A stretch of DNA of 64,000 bases. It comes from Knufia peltigerae (Eukaryota > Ascomycota > Eurotiomycetes > Chaetothyriales > Trichomeriaceae). Shown one piece after another: positions 32,288 to 41,935 of this stretch. Every line of letters begins with the position of its first letter. The first letter of the stretch is position 1. The translations under genes were made by a program, and so were the position numbers. The stretch is from NCBI GenBank assembly GCA_030247855.1, contig JAPDRN010000007.1:434001-498000 (forward strand). Reading direction: 5' to 3'. Under the pieces are notes generated by a model. The model ran no database searches. It was not told where the DNA came from and saw only the letters and a program-made list of their open reading frames with translations.

Positions 32288-32881
32288 ATGACACAACCAA
32301 CCACCAAAGTCCAGGGATTGCCAGAGTTCAGTCGTCATATTACAACTCACAATTCGGAGGGCAAAGCCATCTTCCAAACACCAAACCCTGATGACCCATC
32401 CACGTCGGCGTCGACGCCGGCACCTCCCATATCGACAATACCGACGTGGACCAACTTTCCCACTTCAGGGTTCGGGTTGGGCTACGCAACTGACGCTCTT
32501 CAGGCGGATTTCAATCAGGATGCGGACCTCGAGGCATACTACAAATACTTGCATCAACACCCGGGGGTGGTGATACAAGGTGGGTCGGTATTCAGGGTGG
32601 TCGACATGGCACCTGGTGCATCGTCGCCAATGCACCGCACTGTATCTCTTGATTACGGCGTGGTGCTGGAGGGCGAAATCGAGCTGGAGCTGGATTCAGG
32701 AGAAAGACGACGCCTCCCTCGCGGGGACATTTTCGTCCAGCGGGGCACGGCGCATCGATGGCACAATACCAGTGACCAACCAGCCAGGCTGTTGGCCGTG
32801 CAACTGGACAGCAAACCCATTGTGGTTGATGGGAAGGGGGTTTTGTCTGAAGATTTCAATGTTCCTGCTGCGGGCGCATGA
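32288..32881 (+). CDS. Cupin-domain protein
   Basis: A small single-exon protein of 197 aa with one conserved cupin barrel. Residues about 100-185 contain the two cupin motifs: GASSPMHRTVSLDYGVVLEG, with GEIELELDSG, then LPRGDIFVQRGTAHRWHNTS. His residues in MHRTVS and AHRWHN are the likely metal ligands. The first 60 residues are polar and Pro/Ser/Thr-rich. There is no signal peptide, so a cytosolic location is expected. Cupins of this layout in fungi are mostly uncharacterised and may be metal-dependent enzymes or small-molecule binders, so I cannot assign a substrate. The aldo-keto reductase lies 500 bp downstream on the same strand. Confidence 0.8.
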   Translation: MTQPTTKVQGLPEFSRHITTHNSEGKAIFQTPNPDDPSTSASTPAPPISTIPTWTNFPTSGFGLGYATDALQADFNQDADLEAYYKYLHQHPGVVIQGGSVFRVVDMAPGASSPMHRTVSLDYGVVLEGEIELELDSGERRRLPRGDIFVQRGTAHRWHNTSDQPARLLAVQLDSKPIVVDGKGVLSEDFNVPAAGA

Positions 32882-33379
32882 GAGAACACCGGTCCTCGCA
32901 GATACCAGCGGAGTTACAGTAACTAATACCGGCCTCAGGCGTGGATAGAGGGGGACATATTAGTAATTGGGGGTAAGTGGGTACCTGTCCTGGTACCAAC
33001 AGTGCCCCATCCCTTCGAGAGGGCGCGGGCAATTGCCGACGTAGTTAAGTAAATAGTGTGTACTGTACGGAGTACCTCATTGATTCAATGATTACTAGGT
33101 ATGGCTCCTCCACCCCATCATCATCATTGAACTGTTCACCTTCCTCAATGGGCACGTCATAAGCTCTTTGGCCTACCAACGATAACCCCTCCTCGCTTCG
33201 ATCTAAAATCTAGTCGAGGTACGGACGTTTTTTCTTTCCTTTCTACACAAGTTCACCTCTCAGATCCTTTTCTGCAGTTGATGCAATCGTTGCTCAGACC
33301 AACAAAGGGGATCATCTGCAACTCACTCTCTCGTACCACTATAACTAAATTTCCTACATATAGATCTATCTCAGACAAC
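32882..33379. other. Intergenic, AKR upstream region
   Basis: Contains TACGGAGTA at 33066-33074 and a pyrimidine-rich leader before 33380. No coding sequence. Confidence 0.45.
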
Positions 33380-34669
33380 ATGGCTGTTCGATCCGCTTTC
33401 GACCCCAAAGACATGGTGAGTGAATACTGAAGATGCGAGTGAAAGCCTCAAGTCAAGTCAATCACTAACCTTGCATGCCACAGGTGTTTCGTCACCTTGG
33501 TCCGACTGGATTGAAAGTATCCGTTCTCTCACTCGGTAAGCTCGCTAAAATCGCTTCTTGATTTTGGAATGCACCCACTGACAGTCTGGGACAGGTGGCT
33601 GGTTGACCTACGGAGGTACTCAGAAGGGAAACATTGTGAAGGAGTGAGTATGTCTTTGCCTAACTTTTAATTCGACTCCATTGACTTTGAGACAAGATGC
33701 ATGCAAACTGCGTGGGATCATGGTATCAACTTCTTCGACACTGCCGAGGTGAGTAGAGAAAATTTCTCTGAGATAAAAATCGACCCTTGCTTACACACAA
33801 ACCCACAGACCTACGCCAATGGCCAGTCCGAGATCGAAATGGGCAATGCGCTGAAGGAGCTCAACTGGCCTCGTGACGAGTATGTCTTGTCGACCAAGAT
33901 CTTCTTCGGCACTGGTCGCAAGGAGCCCAACACTCGTGGTCTGTCCCGGAAGCACGTCGTCGAGGGTCTCAAATCCTCTCTGGAACGTCTCCAGCAACCC
34001 TACGTCGACATTGTCCTGGCTCATCGCCCGGACTACGCCACCCCCATGAAGGAGATCGTCGAGGGTTTCACCCAGGTCATTCGCAACCTCAACCTCGCGT
34101 ACTACTGGGGAACCTCTGAGTGGTCCGCGGCCCAGATCACCGAGGCCACCCTCATCGCGGAAAAGTACAACCTGATCGCCCCGATCGCCGAACAGCCACA
34201 GTACAACGCCTTCCACCGTGAGCGCTTCGAGGTCGAATACGCCCCGGTCTTCCAAGAGTACAAGTACGGAACCACCATCTGGTCCCCACTCGCTTCCGGT
34301 CTCTTGACCGGCAAGTACAACGACGGCATCCCCAAGGGGTCACGGTTCGACAACCACAAGGACTTCTTCGGCAGCACCATCGAGGCTCTCCAGAAGCCCG
34401 AGGGCCAAGCCAAGATCGAAAAGGTCAAGAAACTCACAAAGATCGCCGAGCGCCTGGGTGGAAACATGTCTCAACTCGCACTCGCCTGGGCCGCGAAGAA
34501 CCCGAACGTCAGCACCGTCATCCTGGGCGCCACCAAGGTCGAACAGATCATCGACAACTGCAAAGCCATCAAGCTGTTGGAGAAGCTGGACGACAAGACC
34601 ATGCAGGAAATCGAAGAGATTCTTGACAACAAGCCCTCTCCACCAGCAAGCTTTGGACGGTCGAGATAA
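33380..34669 (+). CDS. Aldo-keto reductase, voltage-gated K+ channel beta-subunit type
   Basis: NADPH-dependent aldo-keto reductase of the AKR6/7-like Kv-beta subgroup. Exons are 33380-33415, 33484-33535, 33595-33643, 33697-33748 and 33809-34669, giving 349 aa. The fold is complete: [36 protein letters not shown] (catalytic Asp and Tyr), LSTKIF (catalytic Lys), and LAHRPD (usual catalytic His position). The cofactor-binding end WSPLASGLLTGKYNDGIPKG and VSTVILGATKVEQI is also present. The intron at 33644-33696 ends in AAG rather than YAG but restores VKECMQTAWDHG. The last intron (33749-33808) is 60 bp and stopless, so an unspliced reading would wrongly insert 20 residues between DTAE and TYAN. 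Probably a cytosolic carbonyl reductase. Confidence 0.93.
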
Positions 34670-35463
34670 GAAAAAACGGCAGGCCGGATTCGACATTTAT
34701 AGCCAGATCGAGATCAAAACATGGCACTCAATCAAGAAAGAGGCGCCGCCCTCCGGAAAGCTGTGAATCGATGTTTCACAGCCGTAACAAAAGTAGGTAG
34801 CTAGAAAAATGTCATTAGAAGGGTCTCTCTTTTCGAACTTGTCAAAAGTCGATCGATCGATCAATCAGTCCAGGCGAGGCGAAGCTCAATACTTTACTTT
34901 ACTTTGGCCCCGTGGCGTTCATGATACACTCACTCACCTATAGCTAAGGTAGCTTCACCGGTATGTCAAGAGTCACATGTTATGATGTGTCTATTGATGA
35001 CTTTCGATTGTTCACAGTCACTCGACTTTGTTCTCAAACTCATGCCCACTAGTCAATCACTCTCATTTGATTGATCTACTCGCAAGTGAGACGAGGTTTC
35101 ATCATATCATTCACTCTCACTCTTACTTCACTGACAACCACCAAAGCGAATAGAAGTCACCTTAGCAACCAACAGCCAACGACTTTAGCCTTTCTTGTTT
35201 ACGCTTTGCTGTTTTTCTAGATCTGCAGATCTCAAACAGCACTGTGTATATGGAAGGCTACATTCATGGCTCGTTGCAAGGATGCGACAATCTCCAGTAT
35301 CTCACACTCACTCGATCTATCCTCTCTCATGAGTATACACAAATAAAATCACTTCCTTTGGTGGCCTTTTTTCTTTCCTTCTCAACTCCTATGTTTCCAA
35401 CCTCGATATCATTCTCACCAGTCAGCATCGAAACAAACTAAGGTACCAGGACAAGAGTAAAAA
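34670..35463. other. Intergenic with CACT-rich tracts
   Basis: Repeated short CACTCACT/TCACTCTCAC stretches and a GATC run near 34853-34866. Likely the AKR 3' flank and a long leader of the Ser-rich gene. No coding sequence was seen. Confidence 0.4.
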
Positions 35464-36945
35464 ATGCCGGTCTTTGAAACCCCAGCAGACGTACCTGATG
35501 TCCGAGTCCCGGAAGGGTCGGAGTCAGACAGGAGCGACGACAAGTTCGTTCGAAAACTTCAGGAAGTGCCTCGTGCCATGGCATACTACGACGATGCACC
35601 GAGGTTTCAATTGCCGTCACCCCATCATCTGGGATTGTGGAGATTGGCGAGAAGAGCTTCTCTGCAGAACCGTCCGAGATACAACAGCAGCAGGAATTAC
35701 TTTCCAGATACTGATCAGAATGTTCGATCCAAAGTGTCCAAGACGACGACCACAAGGTCCAAAGATCTGGTATCCTCGATATATTCCAAGGTGCGGCGGC
35801 GACAAAGCTTGATCAGACGAAATCACAGTCTCTACAGTCTTCCTGAAGGAGAAGAAAGTGAAGACTCCGGGAGTGAGAACGATACCCCAAAGGAAAAGGA
35901 AAACGACATCGTGGATGTTGGAAGGGCTCACGTCAGTTCGGACAACCAAATCTTCGTACACACCGAGATAACGATCTCTGAGTCCTTGGAACTCGACCTC
36001 CTATCTACAGATGCAAGTCATCAACTACCACGATTGACGACAACATACATCAGCGGACCGAAGATTGGCGGCGTCGATACCATCCCCTCGGACCCTAATC
36101 TGTGTCGAGCCACCCCGGAATCTTCTCTCGCCAGTCCTTATACCTTTTTGATGGAGAGTAGATCACGGCAATCCAACGATGCTGGTGTTATTGGTAGTTC
36201 CTCCTCTTCTTCTTCTTCTTCTTCTTCTTCTTCTCGACCATCGTCTTCAACTTTACCGTCATCCTCGCAACATTCAAAACCCTCTACCGATACAGCACCA
36301 CCTCTCGACGACGTGATTGGTCGTGCGGCAGTAGCCTCTGCCGAGAAAGGCAAAGGTTGGGCGACCAAACGTTGGTCGACCGCATCACGACGACGACGAC
36401 CTTTGTCCTCCTGGTCGTCCCCTCCTGCTCCTCCCACTGTGACGACAAGTTGCTGCTCATCAGAGAATCAGAATGAGCCATCTTCTTCGTCGAAATCATC
36501 ATCATTCGTGCGTGCTCACTCGAAAGGTGATGATGGAGTCACCGGAAGAGGAAGAAGCAACACCGACGTCGAGGAAAAGACTCGACGCGGCATTGAAGGC
36601 GGACAATCCCCACAAAGAAACCGCTTTGGATCTTCTCTCCGAATTCCAGACTTTCTACGGCCACTGGACAAACCTCAACCTCCGACCCGAACGTACGACC
36701 TCGTTTTGAGGAGGGATCTTTTTTCCAGGGCTCGACCTGGCAACGAAGTTCCTTTGACCACGGTCAAGAATGATTCGAGAAAGGCAGAGGCAGTATGGGC
36801 CATGGAAGCAGAGTCAAAAGCAAAAGCTGCTCGTCAGGCTGAACGCGCACGTCTTCTTGCCAGGTCGGGAAGTTGTCCTGTCCTACCACCGTTCAGGAGG
36901 AGTGTCTGCGGCGGCGGGGGCGGAGTCGTCACGAACTGGAACTGA
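35464..36945 (+). CDS. Serine-rich, probably disordered protein
   Basis: A single open frame of 493 aa with no recognised domain. It starts MPVFETPADVPDVRVPEG. It has basic, Ser-rich segments (KVRRRQSLIRRNHSLYS), acidic patches (GEESEDSGSENDTPKEKEND), a Ser homopolymer near residues 247-258 from TCT repeats, and a second Ser-rich region near 340-350. A Lys/Ala/Glu/Arg helix (AEAVWAMEAESKAKAARQAE) lies near the C-terminus, which ends with a Cys-Gly-Gly-rich tail. There is no signal peptide or membrane segment. RxxS-like sites suggest kinase regulation, but this is weak. The length of the frame through non-repetitive parts supports coding; function unknown. Confidence 0.6.
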   Translation: MPVFETPADVPDVRVPEGSESDRSDDKFVRKLQEVPRAMAYYDDAPRFQLPSPHHLGLWRLARRASLQNRPRYNSSRNYFPDTDQNVRSKVSKTTTTRSKDLVSSIYSKVRRRQSLIRRNHSLYSLPEGEESEDSGSENDTPKEKENDIVDVGRAHVSSDNQIFVHTEITISESLELDLLSTDASHQLPRLTTTYISGPKIGGVDTIPSDPNLCRATPESSLASPYTFLMESRSRQSNDAGVIGSSSSSSSSSSSSSRPSSSTLPSSSQHSKPSTDTAPPLDDVIGRAAVASAEKGKGWATKRWSTASRRRRPLSSWSSPPAPPTVTTSCCSSENQNEPSSSSKSSSFVRAHSKGDDGVTGRGRSNTDVEEKTRRGIEGGQSPQRNRFGSSLRIPDFLRPLDKPQPPTRTYDLVLRRDLFSRARPGNEVPLTTVKNDSRKAEAVWAMEAESKAKAARQAERARLLARSGSCPVLPPFRRSVCGGGGGVVTNWN

Positions 36946-37830
36946 CATCGGTCACCTATACTCGCGTAGGTACGGGGTACAGTGTCGTCTGCACCAACGA
37001 TTCATCTCCATCGTCTCTGGATGACAATTCGGGACAGATTAACATGGAGAAATGATGATAATTGTCCGGTGGGCACGACAAATACGGGGTTTGCAGTGCA
37101 GACCTTGGGGCGTTTTTTTTTGGTGCTGGGAATTGGGTTTTCATTGCCTTTACAACACCTTTTGGGCGCTTCTCTTTTGGGAGTGCTCGTTGGTACCGGT
37201 TCAAAGGTCCTTTTATTGCATGCGACTATCGACGACACACTTGTGCAGTGCATCAGTGGGTTGTCAATTTTGGTTATTTTGATTTTTCATAATTCTGGCT
37301 TTGGGCTAATAGTGTAATATTTTGGAGCAAGATTGATTTACGTCTGGAAACGAAAGACGAAAATGGGAGAATTGGGAGGCGGCGATTTTCCATCATGTGC
37401 TCAACAACGAAAGCACCTTTTTGGGAGGGAAACGAATCAAAACTATGCGCAAAAAAAGGACTCATTTAATTCAACTAGCTACTACGATACAGTCAGGTAC
37501 AAAATCAAATTATTGACTGATATCCGTGCAATACCACATACGATACACTGATATCGAGACGCCTTGGTTCTCCAATGGTGATATGCCTTTGATTTATCTA
37601 GGTAGTATCTGGTGGCACTCGTATACTTGCTTGTGGTCTAAATCTGCGACCCAAAGATCGGATTCTTCTTTCTTCTGGACGTGGTCTAAAAAGAAAAAAA
37701 AGGAGCAGAAGTGTCAAGGGTTCTCGCCTTTAGATTGTGCCGGGATTCAGCATAAAGCAAAACTGCTGCGCACACCGGAAGGACTCGAGGAGTTTGATCT
37801 TGGAGGTATTATCCAAAGGATACCTCGTTA
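36946..37830. other. Intergenic between convergent genes
   Basis: 3' flanks of the Ser-rich gene and the epoxide hydrolase. Hydrophobic short frames around 36982-37317 have no conserved pattern or start context. No gene was called. Confidence 0.45.
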
Positions 37831-39719
37831 TTACTGCTGCCAAACCTGCTTGACGAAATCTTCGACGTCTTGTAAAAGCTCGCCCGGCTTCTCCATGGCA
37901 GCAAAATGGCCGCCCTATTAAAAAACCACAAGATCGCAAAATCGTTAGCCTGATACTTCAATATGACATTGACGTCCGTCCTCGATGGAACCGACAAACC
38001 CCCCCCCCCCCCCCACTCCAAAAGTGACGGGGATAATGGGGTTAGACAAGTGAAACGTACCTCGTCGTGATTCCTGAACCACACCAGATCTCCTGTGGTG
38101 GCGACCCAACTCTTCGGTGTCGGTGTGATTTCCTTGGGGAACCAGGAGAACCCCATGGGTTTGCGACAGTGGTAGTCTGGGTTCGCGTGGTTCATGTAAC
38201 GGTCGGCTCCCCTGTCGTAGACCCTCGAGTACGCTTCTTCGTCCTTGTCCCAATCCACGGGAGTGTCGACGACTTCTTGACGGTAAGGGTAGATGCACCT
38301 CGGGAAAGTTTCGGTGAGCCAGTACAACGTGACGGACGTTAGGATCTCGTCGACGGTAGGAGTCGTGTCGGTCCACGTCAAAAACTTTTCTCCGATCCTG
38401 TCGTTGGGTAGTCGTCGAGGTTAGAGAAATGAGACACCTTTGAAATATAGACCCAGAGAGGGAATGTGTGTGGACACTGGACACATCTACGGGATGGTGG
38501 GGGGTTTTTTTTTCGAGAGCTTTTTGTGAGGCACAGCCAGAACTTACCATGCCAGGAGAGCCAATGGGTTAGATGATAGTGTGAAACCGATTGTCGACGT
38601 ACGTGTTGCATGCTCGAGAGCATACGCAAAGCCGAACTTGGCGAATCGATCACCCCATTCGAGGCCCTTCTTTTCAAAATCTTCGAGCGGGAGTTTGCCA
38701 TGGATTGTTGGGTCAGGTTGTGGGACGACACAAAAGTTGACTAGTCGGATGGTCCATGGAATTAGCATATTCACATCGGGTATGAAACGGAATGCTTCAT
38801 TGTTTGAAGACAGTCCCTTTCAGGGTATGGGCACAAGGTCGACTCTTACGATGTAGTGCTGTTTGGGACCAAGTTAGCATTTGTGACCATCTTCCGACGC
38901 GGTGAGGGGAGGCGTCGCACTCACCTTTGCATGAATCATACATGGCAGCCATGATCCTCGCGGTATAGCTCCCTATGTCGCCGCCTTGTAGGACATAGCC
39001 GCCTTCGAAGCCGAGTCCACACATGAGCTTGTGCAGGAGTCGTGCCGAGTCTTCAAGAATCCAGTTCCTGTCCACGGGCGGAGTCGACGAGAAGGCGTAT
39101 CCTGGGAGAGAAGGCACGATGACCTGGTAGGGGAGCTCACCGGGAGTATACCGTTTTCGAAGGAGTGTCAAAATGTCGAGAAACTCCATGAAACTTCCTA
39201 ATCAATTCCCCACAAAGGTTGGCATGATGATTGGAGTTTTCCAATGGCCGTCGTATCACATTCCACACTTACCTGGCCATCCGTGGATGAACATCACGGG
39301 AACGGCGTCCTTTCTTTTTGAAAACAGTCCAACGAAGTGGATTTGATGCAGGGAGCCGTCATCGTCTGGGACTTGTGCGATGAAGTTTGGGAATGCATTG
39401 ATGCGCGATTCAACTGAACGCCTGTTGAAAAGATACACATATATCTTCAGCTCGATCGAACTTCTGGGACAAATTGGAGTTTGATCGACTGTATCACTTA
39501 CCAGTCAAAGACATCTTGCCAGTGTTCTTTGGCCTTGGACATCCAATCGTACGTCACGCCAAACTTGCCATTCGCGCTGGTGTTCTCATATGTCCTGGGT
39601 CCAAGCTTGGATAGGCGCAAGAGATTGTGAAAGGCTGTAAGTTCGGCCTCTGGCACTTTGACTGTGAATGGTGACACTTCGATGGAAGGCCTGTGCGGGA
39701 ATGTTTCAGTGCCCGACAT
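37831..39719 (-). CDS. Microsomal-type epoxide hydrolase (alpha/beta hydrolase with EHN domain)
   Basis: Hydrolyses epoxides to vicinal diols; EPHX1-like. Seven exons: 39719-39502, 39421-39273, 39197-38925, 38858-38850 (only 9 nt), 38740-38548, 38397-38061 and 37914-37831, giving 420 aa. The N-terminal EHN domain (about 10-110) is followed by the oxyanion motif HGWPG (118-122), the nucleophile Asp195 in LQGGDIGSYTAR, the cap region and the catalytic His396 in GGHFAAMEKP. The C-terminus ends VEDFVKQVWQQ. There is no N-terminal membrane anchor, unlike mammalian EPHX1, so it is probably soluble. The micro-exon supplies Ala-Leu-His and part of Leu and yields KALHLNFCVVPQPDP, the family-conserved reading. 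The last intron carries a 16-C run. Likely detoxification or catabolism of epoxides. Confidence 0.9.
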
Positions 39720-40408
39720 TGTGTAGAGGGTGGATGGGTCGAGGTGCGTAACAAGCTTGAGGTTGGATGAAGCTCGTGTCTCGATGGCAACAAAATATCA
39801 AAGGTCAGAATCAAAGATCATGAATCACCCGACAACACTTACACGGTGGCTTCGTGGGTAAAGTGTTTTTATATCGTAAACACACGCGCATATCTGAGTA
39901 TCCGATTCCGCCATACGTCGGGCGCGTACCCCGGGACCCCAAGGGCGACGAGCCGGCGGTACTTATATAATCCGGTAGACACGGTCCGGGCTCTCGAGTA
40001 CTCATCGTAGAAGATCCCACACCTACCATTCCACTTCGTTCTCTCAGGGACCAAATTCGACAGCTTTGGAGAATTATTAGCACAACCCATGATACGGCAG
40101 TCACTGCTACATTATAAATCACTTCGCTGGATTTCCAACCCGGAGACCACTGCAACGGGCCAAGTTGCCCCGGACTGGTGAAAAGTCTTGCCTTGATTGG
40201 TTGCCTTATCTGACACCCCTTATTTTGCAAATCCGTAGCGCCAATAGTCCTAAGGTCGTCACAATTACGACTCAAAGACCTAAATTATGGCTGAAGATAG
40301 CAGATCAATTGCCAATTGAGTTCATTCGCTATTCGTATTACCTCACAGGAGAGCACGCGAGCTGGGCTACATTCTCAGACTCTCAACACTGAAAAAGTCA
40401 TTCCTTCA
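39720..40408. other. Intergenic, epoxide hydrolase promoter and RRB1 3' flank
   Basis: No coding sequence is supported. The stretch contains the upstream region of the epoxide hydrolase. Confidence 0.45.
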
Positions 40409-41935
40409 TCATACGCTGATTGTCTTGAAAACTCCAAGACCACTTCCTCCGGTGACCATAACCGTGCCAGGCATTTGCGGATGCCAGTGAAGCTCTTTCC
40501 CATCTTCGGCATGGTGGATGAAGAGTAGTTGAGGAGGCACCTTTTCGGCACCTTCTCCCAATCCTAAACCTGTTTCTCTGCCGTATTCCTCATCATCTAA
40601 CTCGACAGCAAGATCCCACAATGTCGCTGTGTTATCTGCACAGGCCACTGCAACCACGCTGTCGTCCGTGGGATGCCATTCGATAGAAGTTATTGGTTTC
40701 TTGTGGAAATTGAAATTGGCAACAGGGCTCGGCTTGAGCTGCGAGCTTCCAGATGACTGCGGTTTCCACTGTCTTAGGTCCCAAACAGCCCATTGACCGT
40801 CATCCGCGCCCGTGGCAAGTAGATGGAAGGTTTGTCGCGACCAAGACATGACATTGACGTCGGTATTGCTGATCTTGACATCCACCGCCGGTTTCCGACT
40901 CTTACTCCGGGCGTCCCATACCTTGACAGTACCATCCGAACTGGCAGACGCGAAGACGAATTTCTCGTTTGGCGACCATTGAAGTTCCTCGACTGAATTT
41001 GTATGTCCTGCAAACGGTCGGTCATCGGTGGCCCAACCACCACCTTGGGTTCGTTGTGTGCTGAAAATCTGTCCCGCGTTATCACCGGTCAAAAGTCGCC
41101 CGTTGGGATGTAAAGAGCTAGGTGCCCAGTCAAGAGCATAGCCTTCCGTCTTGTGCATACGCAATGTGCTTAGAGGTTTTGATGCATTCGGGGCAATAGT
41201 CGAGCCCGGATTCGACATCGATTGCAAGTATGGGGTGACGTCGTGTATCAGAACCTGGCCATTCTCGAGTGACGTTGCTGTAAGCGTTTGTGGCATCTGA
41301 GTCATGTCGGGGCTTTCGTTTGCAGGCTGGAAACTCCGTATTCTGTTGGTTGTGCTAGGAAGAGGGATGGATCTTGACTCAAGCACTGGATCTGAAGAGC
41401 CCTCGTCGTCCGATTCGTCGTCATCATCCTCAGAATCTGACGCGTTGCCTCTATCCATCTTGGACAGACTACTCAGTCGCAAAATGTATAACTCGTTCTC
41501 CTTTGCTCTTGCAGACTCGGCTTGTGTACCTGCAACTGCATACAGTGTTCGTGGATATTTCTTTCTTTGGTCTCCCAGATTATCCCTTACGATATCAAAA
41601 GAAAGGCAAGGCCAGTTCGTAGACAGGGTATGAAGCATTTCGTAGGTAGACGGGTCGGGGCTCAAAGTCATTCCTGGCTGCAATATTGAACGTCCCGGTA
41701 TGAAGGTTTCTTCGTTTGTGTCCACATCCATGGCGTCCTGTGCTTGTTCGGCGTCTCTTTCTGCATCTGGTCGACCATCCACACCGGCCTCCATGATCTC
41801 ATCCTCGGATTCGTACTCATCTTCAAACTCATCCTCAAAGTCTAGGGTGGACTCGCCGTTGGTGTCTGCTTCAGGCCGCTGACCCGCTTTCAGGGATTCC
41901 AGGTGTTCCTGGTCGTCTGCCGTTCTTTTGGACAT
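40409..41935 (-). CDS. RRB1: Ribosome assembly WD40 protein RRB1/GRWD1
   Basis: A nucleolar WD40 chaperone of ribosomal protein L3, needed for early 60S assembly. Single exon, 508 aa from MSKRTADDQEHLESL. The frame is open 39 codons further upstream, but that sequence looks like leader and the chosen Met matches the usual short N-terminus. An acidic region (FEDEFEDEYESEDE) precedes FIPGRSILQPGMTLSPDPST and MLHTLSTNWPCLSFDIVRDN, which are hallmark GRWD1 sequences. A second acidic insert follows. WD repeats are clear in SVEELQWSPNEKFVFASASS DGTVKVWDAR, LATGADDGQWAVWDLRQW and ITSIEWHPTDDSVVAVACAD. It ends with the family's HHAEDGKELHWHPQMPG block. A CACGTG element lies 138 bp upstream. Confidence 0.93.
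   Translation of the reverse strand: MSKRTADDQEHLESLKAGQRPEADTNGESTLDFEDEFEDEYESEDEIMEAGVDGRPDAERDAEQAQDAMDVDTNEETFIPGRSILQPGMTLSPDPSTYEMLHTLSTNWPCLSFDIVRDNLGDQRKKYPRTLYAVAGTQAESARAKENELYILRLSSLSKMDRGNASDSEDDDDESDDEGSSDPVLESRSIPLPSTTNRIRSFQPANESPDMTQMPQTLTATSLENGQVLIHDVTPYLQSMSNPGSTIAPNASKPLSTLRMHKTEGYALDWAPSSLHPNGRLLTGDNAGQIFSTQRTQGGGWATDDRPFAGHTNSVEELQWSPNEKFVFASASSDGTVKVWDARSKSRKPAVDVKISNTDVNVMSWSRQTFHLLATGADDGQWAVWDLRQWKPQSSGSSQLKPSPVANFNFHKKPITSIEWHPTDDSVVAVACADNTATLWDLAVELDDEEYGRETGLGLGEGAEKVPPQLLFIHHAEDGKELHWHPQMPGTVMVTGGSGLGVFKTISV

Noticed and set aside
36982..37317. Hydrophobic 111-codon frame after the Ser-rich gene
   Set aside because: No family pattern, poor start context, and it sits in a 3' flank between convergent genes. 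The hydrophobicity comes from T-rich DNA.
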